Assembly: GCA_963728845.1 (NCBI GenBank)
Contig: CAVSLS010000022.1
Span: 1-64,000, forward strand
DNA: 64,000 nucleotides
Reading direction: 5' to 3'
Source of the DNA: Bog-473 sp963728845
GTDB taxonomy: Bacteria; Actinomycetota; Acidimicrobiia; Acidimicrobiales; RAAP-2
The position numbers were made by a program, and so were the translations under genes. Shown in pieces: positions 59,130-64,000 of the stretch (its first letter is position 1; every line of letters starts with the position of its first letter). The notes under the pieces were generated by a model, which was not told the origin of the DNA, did no database searches, and was given only the letters and a program-made list of their open reading frames with translations.

Positions 59130-60084
59130 TCAGTAGCCGAGCCGGTCGAGCATCTCGGCGCGGTTCTGCCAGCGCCGCTCCACGGTCACGTGCAGATCGA
59201 GGTATGTGCCCTCGGGGAGCGACTCGCGCACCGTCGTCCCGACCGCCTTGAGGACCTCGCCGCCCTTGCCGATGACGATGGCCTTCTGGGAGTCGCGCTC
59301 GACGATGATCTGGACCCGGATGAACGGACCCTCCCACTCGGTGACCCTGCACGTGATGGCGTGGGGCAGCTCGTCACGGGTCTTGGCCAACAGTTGCTCG
59401 CGGACGAGCTCGGCCACCCAGAGCGCCTCGGGTGTGTCGGTGACGACGTCGGTCGGGAAGAAAGGCGGGCCCTCCGGCAGCCGCGCCATCAGGTGCGCGA
59501 GGAGCTCGCCGACGCCCCGGCCGGTGCGGGCCGACACCGGGAAGTACTCGGCCGTCTCCAGGTTGGCCAGCGCATCGACCGCCTCCTTGGCGCCGGCCAG
59601 GCGTTCGAGCACCTGAGCATTGGACGCCCGGTCGACCTTGTTCACGACGACGACCAGGCCCGGGCCGGGGTCCTCGTCCTCGGCGACGGCGGTGCCGGTG
59701 CCGGTGCCGGCAGCCGCAGTGGCGCGCGACGGCGGCCGCATGCTGGACCTGGCGGATGGCACGCTCGAGCACCGTCCGGTCCCCCGGGCCGATGGCCGCC
59801 GTGGCGTCGACGACCGCCATGATGACGTCGACGTCGTGCAGCGCGTCCGTCGCCGTCTCGTTCAGCCGTGTCCCGAGCGTGCTGCGGGGACGGTGGATGC
59901 CCGGCGTGTCGACGAAGACGATTTGCGCGTCGGCATCCTCGTCGTGGAGCACGCCCAGGATGCGATGCCGCGTCGTGTTGGGGCGCGACGACGTGATGGC
60001 CACCTTCGTCCCGACCATCTGGTTCACCAAGGTGGACTTGCCGACGTTGGGGCGCCCGACCACGGCCACGAAGCCCGAGCGCAC
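59130..60084 (-). CDS. era: GTPase Era (one frameshift in a low-complexity insert)
   Basis: GTG at 60084. G1 is GRPNVGKS, G2 region SSRPNTTRHRILGV, G3 DTPG. After RTVLERAIRQVQHA the frame changes at about 59725-59745 and returns with VVVVNKVDRASNAQVLERLA (G4 NKVD). Between them lie about 25 extra residues rich in Ala, Gly and Thr plus EDEDPGPG, not usual in Era. YFPVSARTGRGVGEL is G5. The KH domain ends the protein (IIVERDSQKAIVIGKGGEVL). Era binds 16S rRNA and helps small-subunit assembly; normally essential. The shift is either a sequence error or tied to the repeat. Confidence 0.93.
59691..59711. repeat. GGTGCC tandem repeat in era
   Basis: Three and a half copies of GGTGCC encode Gly-Thr pairs (on the minus strand GGCACC) in the unusual insert between G3 and G4 of Era. 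The frameshift lies within 40 bp. Confidence 0.75.
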
Positions 60085-60090
60085 CGGGCA

Positions 60091-61449
60091 TCAGCTCCCG
60101 TTGTGCGAAATGCCGTCCACCCGGTGGCCCTCCGCATCGCCGTCGGCGGCGGGTGCGCCGGTCGGCTCAATCCGGACCCGCCCGATGCGACGCCCGCGCA
60201 CGTCGACCGCGGTCAACCGGAAGCCGTCGACCTCGACCGAGTCACCGGGGTCGGGCACCCGCCCCGCCAGATCGAGCATGAGGCCGCCGACCGTGTCCCA
60301 CGGGCCGCGCGGGAGCTCGGCGCCGAGCAGCTCGTCGGCGTCGTCTACCGAGTAGAGCGCGCTCACGAGCACCGACCCGTCGTCGGAGCGCTCGACGGTC
60401 GGTTGCTCCACGTCGAACTCGTCGACGATGTCACCCACCAGCTCCTCGAGCAGGTCCTCGAGCGTGATCAGCCCCGCGGTCCCGCCGTACTCGTCGACGA
60501 CGATCGCCATGTGGAACTTCTCCTCCTGCATCTCGCGCAGGAGGTCGGACACCTCCTTGGACTCCGGGATGAACTTGGGAGGCCGCATGCTGTCGCGCAC
60601 CACCTGGCCCGCCTTGCCCTGTCGTTCCGCGCGCACGAGATCCTTGGCGTAGGCGATCCCGATGATGTCGTCGATACCGTCCTCCTCGACGGGTATCCGG
60701 CTGTACCCGGCACCGAGCGCCGCCTCCAGCGCATCGCGCACGGTGGCATCGGCCTCGACGGTCACCATATCGGGGCGTGGCGTCATGACCTCGCGGGCGA
60801 CGGTGTCGCCGAAGTCGATGATGGAGTGGATGAACGTGCGCTCGACCTGCTCAATCACCTTCTCCTCGTGCGCCACATCGGCCATGGCTTTGAGCTCGGA
60901 GTCGGTGATGTAGGAGTGCCGCATGCCCCCCTCGCCGTCGTCGGCGGCACCGATGATCCGGTTGGCAAGCCCGATCAGGAGGGACGAGAACCAGCGGATG
61001 GGCGGGAACCGGATGAGCGTGCTGACGAGCGGCGCGCTGAGCAGCGCCGCCCGGTCGGCATGTTGCACCGCCCAGTTCTTGGGCACCGCCTCGAAGAACA
61101 CGAAGATCACCACGACTTCGAACACGATGCCGAGGAGCACGCCCAGGCCGCCGAAGAGATGCTCGGCGACGATGCCCACCAGGGTGGCCGAGACCAGTTG
61201 ACAGATCAGCACGAGCAGCAGGATCGGGTTGAGGAAGTTGGCGGGATTCTCGACCAGGCGGGCGAGCTGTCGTGCCCCGCGCTTCTTCTCGTCCACCAGC
61301 GACTTGGCCTTGATCCGGTTCATCCGCACGAGGCTGGTCTCGGCCATCGCCAACACGCCCGATGCGGCCAGCAACACGGCGATCACCACGATGAGGACCG
61401 CGTCCTCGGCGTGGAAACCCGAAGCCGCGAGCAGGGTCACCACGCTCAC
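60091..61449 (-). CDS. CNNM/CorC-family membrane protein with CBS domains
   Basis: 452 residues. The DUF21 membrane domain is about 1-190: VLIVVIAVLLAASGVLAMAE, SLVRMNRIKAKSLVDEKKRG and further helices. A CBS pair follows with REVMTPRPDMVTVEADATVR and YSRIPVEEDGIDDIIGIAYA. A C-terminal CorC_HlyC domain includes MAIVVDEYGGTAGLITLEDL, LEELVGDIVDEFD and GDSVEVDGFRLTAVDVRGRR. Such proteins take part in magnesium or cobalt transport. GTG start overlapping ybeY by 4 bp; ends 6 bp before era starts. Confidence 0.92.
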   Translation of the reverse strand: MSVVTLLAASGFHAEDAVLIVVIAVLLAASGVLAMAETSLVRMNRIKAKSLVDEKKRGARQLARLVENPANFLNPILLLVLICQLVSATLVGIVAEHLFGGLGVLLGIVFEVVVIFVFFEAVPKNWAVQHADRAALLSAPLVSTLIRFPPIRWFSSLLIGLANRIIGAADDGEGGMRHSYITDSELKAMADVAHEEKVIEQVERTFIHSIIDFGDTVAREVMTPRPDMVTVEADATVRDALEAALGAGYSRIPVEEDGIDDIIGIAYAKDLVRAERQGKAGQVVRDSMRPPKFIPESKEVSDLLREMQEEKFHMAIVVDEYGGTAGLITLEDLLEELVGDIVDEFDVEQPTVERSDDGSVLVSALYSVDDADELLGAELPRGPWDTVGGLMLDLAGRVPDPGDSVEVDGFRLTAVDVRGRRIGRVRIEPTGAPAADGDAEGHRVDGISHNGS

Positions 61450-61955
61450 GCCTGTGGGCTCACCCGGTGGAACCGCTTCAACAGCTGCTGCTCGAGCGCC
61501 TCCATCCGCTCGGCCTCGGCGTCGTCCTCGTGGTCCAGGCCCAGCAGGTGCAAGAGACCATGGACCACGAGCAGCGCCACCTCGTCGTCGAAGGACACCT
61601 CGTGCTCGGCGGCGTTGCGAGACGCCACCTCGGGGCAGATCACCACGTCGCCGAGCAGCGTGAGCGCACCCTGCTCGGCCGAGGTCCCCGGTCCGCTGCC
61701 CCCCAGGTCCGGAGAGCGGCCCGTGGGCCCGGGTTCGTCCTCGATGGGAAAGGAGAGCACGTCGGTGGGCCCGCTCTTGCCGAGGAACTGCTCGTTGAGC
61801 GCGGCCATGGCGTCCTCGTCGACGAAGAGCAGCGAGACCTCGGTCTCGCCCTTCACCCCTCGCGCCGCCAGGACCTGGCGCGCCAGCCCGGCCCAGCGAG
61901 CCACGTCCATCGGATGGGCCTGTTGCTCATCGGCGGCGAAGACGTCGATGGTCAC
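61446..61955 (-). CDS. ybeY: Endoribonuclease YbeY
   Basis: 169 residues from GTG at 61955. VSLLFVDEDAMAALNEQFLG and KSGPTDVLSFPIEDEPG are the conserved strands. The zinc site is the HGLLHLLGLDH motif (H-x3-H-x5-H). It matures 16S rRNA and takes part in ribosome quality control. Overlaps phoH (GTGA) and the CorC-like gene by 4 bp each, so the chain phoH-ybeY-corC is translationally coupled. Confidence 0.96.
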   Translation of the reverse strand: MTIDVFAADEQQAHPMDVARWAGLARQVLAARGVKGETEVSLLFVDEDAMAALNEQFLGKSGPTDVLSFPIEDEPGPTGRSPDLGGSGPGTSAEQGALTLLGDVVICPEVASRNAAEHEVSFDDEVALLVVHGLLHLLGLDHEDDAEAERMEALEQQLLKRFHRVSPQA

Positions 61956-62917
61956 TGCGTGGAACCCGCCCGCCCTTCTGCCACTTCGTAGGCGTCGACG
62001 ATGTCCGCCACGATCTTGTGGCGGACCACGTCCCGGCGGCTCAGGTGGACGAACGCGATGTCGTCGATGCCGCCGAGCACGGGTTCGAGCCCGACCAGAC
62101 CGGAGCGGCCCCCTGGCACGTCGATCTGGGTCACGTCGCCGGTCACCACGCACTTCGAGCCGAACCCGATGCGGGTCAGGAACATCTTCATCTGCTCCGG
62201 TGTGGTGTTCTGGGCTTCGTCGAGAATGATGAACGAGCTGTTGAGGGTCCGGCCCCGCATGAAGGCGAGCGGCGCGACCTCAATGGTCCCACGATCGAGC
62301 AGGCGCTGTGCGCCCTCGGGTTCGAGCAGGTCGTAGAGGGCGTCGTAGAGCGGGCGGAGATAGGGATCGACCTTGGCCATGAGGTCCCCGGGCAGGAAGC
62401 CCAGCCGCTCGCCCGCTTCCACGGCGGGGCGGGTGAGGATGATGCGCGTGACCTGGCGGGACTGCAGGGCGTGCACGGCCTGGGCCACGGCGAGGTACGA
62501 CTTGCCGGTACCGGCCGGTCCGATACCGAACGTGATGATGTTCTGCGAAATGGCGTCGACGTAGCGCTTCTGCCCGGCCGTGTTGGGACGGACCGTCTTA
62601 CCGCCCGCGGCGCGGACGACCTCGGAGCGCAGCACATCGCTCGGGCGGATGTCGTCGCGCACCATGTCGATCATGCGCGCCAAGGTGGACGAGTCGAGGT
62701 TGCGGCCCGACTGCAGCATGACGATGAGCTCGTCGAAGAGGCGCACCACGACCTCGGCATCGGGACCCTCGACCGAGATGCGGTTGCCCTGGACCACGAT
62801 GTGCTCGCCCGGGAAGGCCTGCTCGATCTGGCGCAGATGTTCGTCCCGGGTCCCGAGCAGCGTGACCATGAGATGGTTCCCGGGGACGAAGACCTCGGCG
62901 CGGAGTGTCGTGGTCAT
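61952..62917 (-). CDS. PhoH-family ATPase (PhoL)
   Basis: 321 residues. An N-terminal KH-like part with GNRISVEGPDAEVVVRLFDE precedes the P-loop domain. Walker A is GPAGTGKSYLAVAQAV; RIILTRPAVEAGERLGFLPG and FIILDEAQNTTPEQMKMFLT (Walker B) follow, then VVTGDVTQIDVPGGRSGLVG. PhoH/PhoL proteins are ATP-dependent RNA helicase-like enzymes that act with YbeY on RNA. It lies directly before ybeY with a 4-bp overlap. Confidence 0.95.
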   Translation of the reverse strand: MTTTLRAEVFVPGNHLMVTLLGTRDEHLRQIEQAFPGEHIVVQGNRISVEGPDAEVVVRLFDELIVMLQSGRNLDSSTLARMIDMVRDDIRPSDVLRSEVVRAAGGKTVRPNTAGQKRYVDAISQNIITFGIGPAGTGKSYLAVAQAVHALQSRQVTRIILTRPAVEAGERLGFLPGDLMAKVDPYLRPLYDALYDLLEPEGAQRLLDRGTIEVAPLAFMRGRTLNSSFIILDEAQNTTPEQMKMFLTRIGFGSKCVVTGDVTQIDVPGGRSGLVGLEPVLGGIDDIAFVHLSRRDVVRHKIVADIVDAYEVAEGRAGSTQ

Positions 62918-62924
62918 GAAGCGG

Positions 62925-63281
62925 TCATGTGACGGCGAAGTGTCCCTTCAGCGGTTGCCCCCCGAGCACGTGGAGGTGCAGGTGCGGGATGGAGTTCATG
63001 GCGTCGGGCCCGACGTTGAAGATCAACCGGTAGCCCCGCTCGGGCACGACCAGCCCTGCGGCGTCGGCCACGGCCCGGGCGGCGAGGAGCATGTCGGCCA
63101 CGACTGGTCCGTCGTCGGCGGTCACCTTCGATGCGTCCTCGATGTGACGGCGCGGCACCACCAGCACGTGGAGCGGCGCCGCTGGGTGGATGTCCTTGAA
63201 GGCGACGGTCGTCGGCGTCTCGTGCACCATCTCGGAGGGCACCTCACCGGCCACGATCTTGCAGAAGAGGCAGTCGGTCAT
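62925..63281 (-). CDS. HIT-domain nucleotide-binding protein (HinT-like)
   Basis: 118 residues. TDCLFCKIVAGEVPSEMVHE starts the domain with a Cys pair. AAPLHVLVVPRRHIEDASKV and the histidine triad in HLHLHVLGG near the C-terminus identify it. HinT proteins hydrolyse nucleoside phosphoramidates. It lies 7 bp before phoH and after rsmE in a same-strand chain. Confidence 0.95.
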   Translation of the reverse strand: MTDCLFCKIVAGEVPSEMVHETPTTVAFKDIHPAAPLHVLVVPRRHIEDASKVTADDGPVVADMLLAARAVADAAGLVVPERGYRLIFNVGPDAMNSIPHLHLHVLGGQPLKGHFAVT

Positions 63282-63371
63282 GCCCCGGGGTCGCCGCCGT
63301 CCTTCTGCTCGGGCCCGATCACTGGTCCGAACTTACCGGCCCCCGGGCCGTGCCCGTGACGATGGACCCCC

Positions 63372-64000
63372 TCACGCCTGGCCTCGCGACCCGTCCACCG
63401 CAGCCACGGTCCCCGTCCGCAGGGAGGCCAACAGGGCGGCAGCGGTGACCGCGGCGGTCTCGGCCCGCAACACGCTCAGACCGAACCCCACCGTGGGCAG
63501 CCCCGACGCGAGCTCGTCCGTGCTCCACCCGCCCTCGGGTCCCACCGCCACCACGCGCTGGGACACCGTAGGCCGGTCCCCGCTCAGCTGGGCCAGCACC
63601 ACCTCGCCGGGGTCGCCCAGGGTGACAAGGTCGGCGAAGCGCATCGTGTCGCACACCTCGGGCAACCAGACGCGGCGGCACTGCGCGGCCGCCTCGCGCG
63701 CCACCCGGCGCAGCCGCTCGACCGTCGCCTTCCCGCGCTCCCCCGTCCACCGGACCACGCCGCGCTCGCTGAGCAGCGGGACGATGCGATCGATGCCCAG
63801 CTCGGTCAGCTTCTGGACGACCCATTCGGGGCGCTCGCCCTTGACCGGCGCGAACGCCACCGTGAGCGCGGGCTCGGCGCGGGCCTCGAACCGGAGATCG
63901 GCGCCGGCGCCGTCGAGCGGCTCGAACGTGCCCCCTTCCCGCCACGTGGCGCGCGCCCAGCGGCCGCGTCCGTCCGCAGCGATGACCTCCTCGCCGGCTC
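63372..64000 (-). CDS. rsmE: 16S rRNA m3U1498 methyltransferase RsmE (5' end outside window)
   Basis: 209 residues are visible and the frame is still open at the window edge. The PUA-like N-terminal part is AGEEVIAADGRGRWARATWR. The catalytic region has FAPVKGERPEWVVQKLTELG, GIDRIVPLLSERGVVRW, and RLRRVAREAAAQCRRVWLPE. The SPOUT knot is VVAVGPEGGWSTDELASG with LSVLRAETAAVTAAALL. It methylates U1498 of 16S rRNA with SAM. A complete C-terminus ends in GSRGQA. It begins the run rsmE, HIT, phoH, ybeY, corC-like, era. Confidence 0.95.
   Translation of the reverse strand, partial: AGEEVIAADGRGRWARATWREGGTFEPLDGAGADLRFEARAEPALTVAFAPVKGERPEWVVQKLTELGIDRIVPLLSERGVVRWTGERGKATVERLRRVAREAAAQCRRVWLPEVCDTMRFADLVTLGDPGEVVLAQLSGDRPTVSQRVVAVGPEGGWSTDELASGLPTVGFGLSVLRAETAAVTAAALLASLRTGTVAAVDGSRGQA

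Overview
The window is GC-rich DNA from an actinobacterium, most likely an uncultured member of the class Acidimicrobiia. This placement is inferred from DUF2630 and DUF3039 family proteins, a mycothiol-type DinB/MDMPI protein, many GTG/TTG starts, the gene order around era, recO, uppS, glyS, dnaG and rpoD, and at least ten starts that look leaderless (a TANNNT box 6-7 nt before the start codon). No rRNA, CRISPR array or intact transposase is visible.

Layout. 1-1.4 kb: a truncated small protein with a run of 11 valines, a PH/SHOCT membrane protein and a rhodanese. 1.4-4.7 kb: a small lower-GC patch with a methyltransferase, a YtrA-type GntR regulator with a clear operator, the wreck of its ABC ATPase, a GNAT acetyltransferase and a tRNA(CAU). 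4.8-8 kb: an amidase missing its centre, a large membrane protein and an epoxide-hydrolase-fold protein. 8-11.2 kb: DUF2630, Lon and DUF3039 genes. 11.3-15.7 kb: a CUT1-type sugar or glycerophosphate ABC importer. 16-19.8 kb: a sulfate ABC importer (binding protein, CysT, CysW, CysA). 19.9-37.2 kb: mixed accessory and metabolic genes, including a double beta-propeller protein, amidohydrolase, HIBADH-like dehydrogenase, acyl-CoA dehydrogenase, permuted-looking phosphodiesterase, diacylglycerol-kinase-like protein, SulP transporter, MFS exporter and DUF2252 protein. This stretch ends in a decayed integrase beside tRNA-Asn.

38-64 kb is a housekeeping block, nearly all on the minus strand: rpoD, dnaG, ppdK, glyS, hemW, recO, uppS, era, corC-like, ybeY, phoH, HIT and rsmE. 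Many of these genes are chained by 4-bp stop/start overlaps. It is interrupted by a MarR-controlled drug-type ABC exporter (44.7-47.1 kb) and, between uppS and era, by a 7-kb accessory segment (51.6-58.9 kb).

That 7-kb segment is the most unusual part. It holds three copies of the 5' end of the helicase gene dinG, and only the last continues into a full-length gene. The first two copies bracket a second ABC exporter. The second and third bracket about 1 kb with no recognisable gene. Just beyond dinG, the 5' end and promoter of an ArsR-like gene are also tandemly duplicated.

Quality warning. At least eleven genes carry frameshifts that a single-base indel would repair, including the normally essential glyS, uppS and era. 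Many of these are probably sequencing or assembly indels rather than true mutations. By contrast, the internal deletions in the ABC ATPase (about 3.35 kb) and the amidase (about 5.1 kb), and the multiply broken integrase, look like genuine decay.
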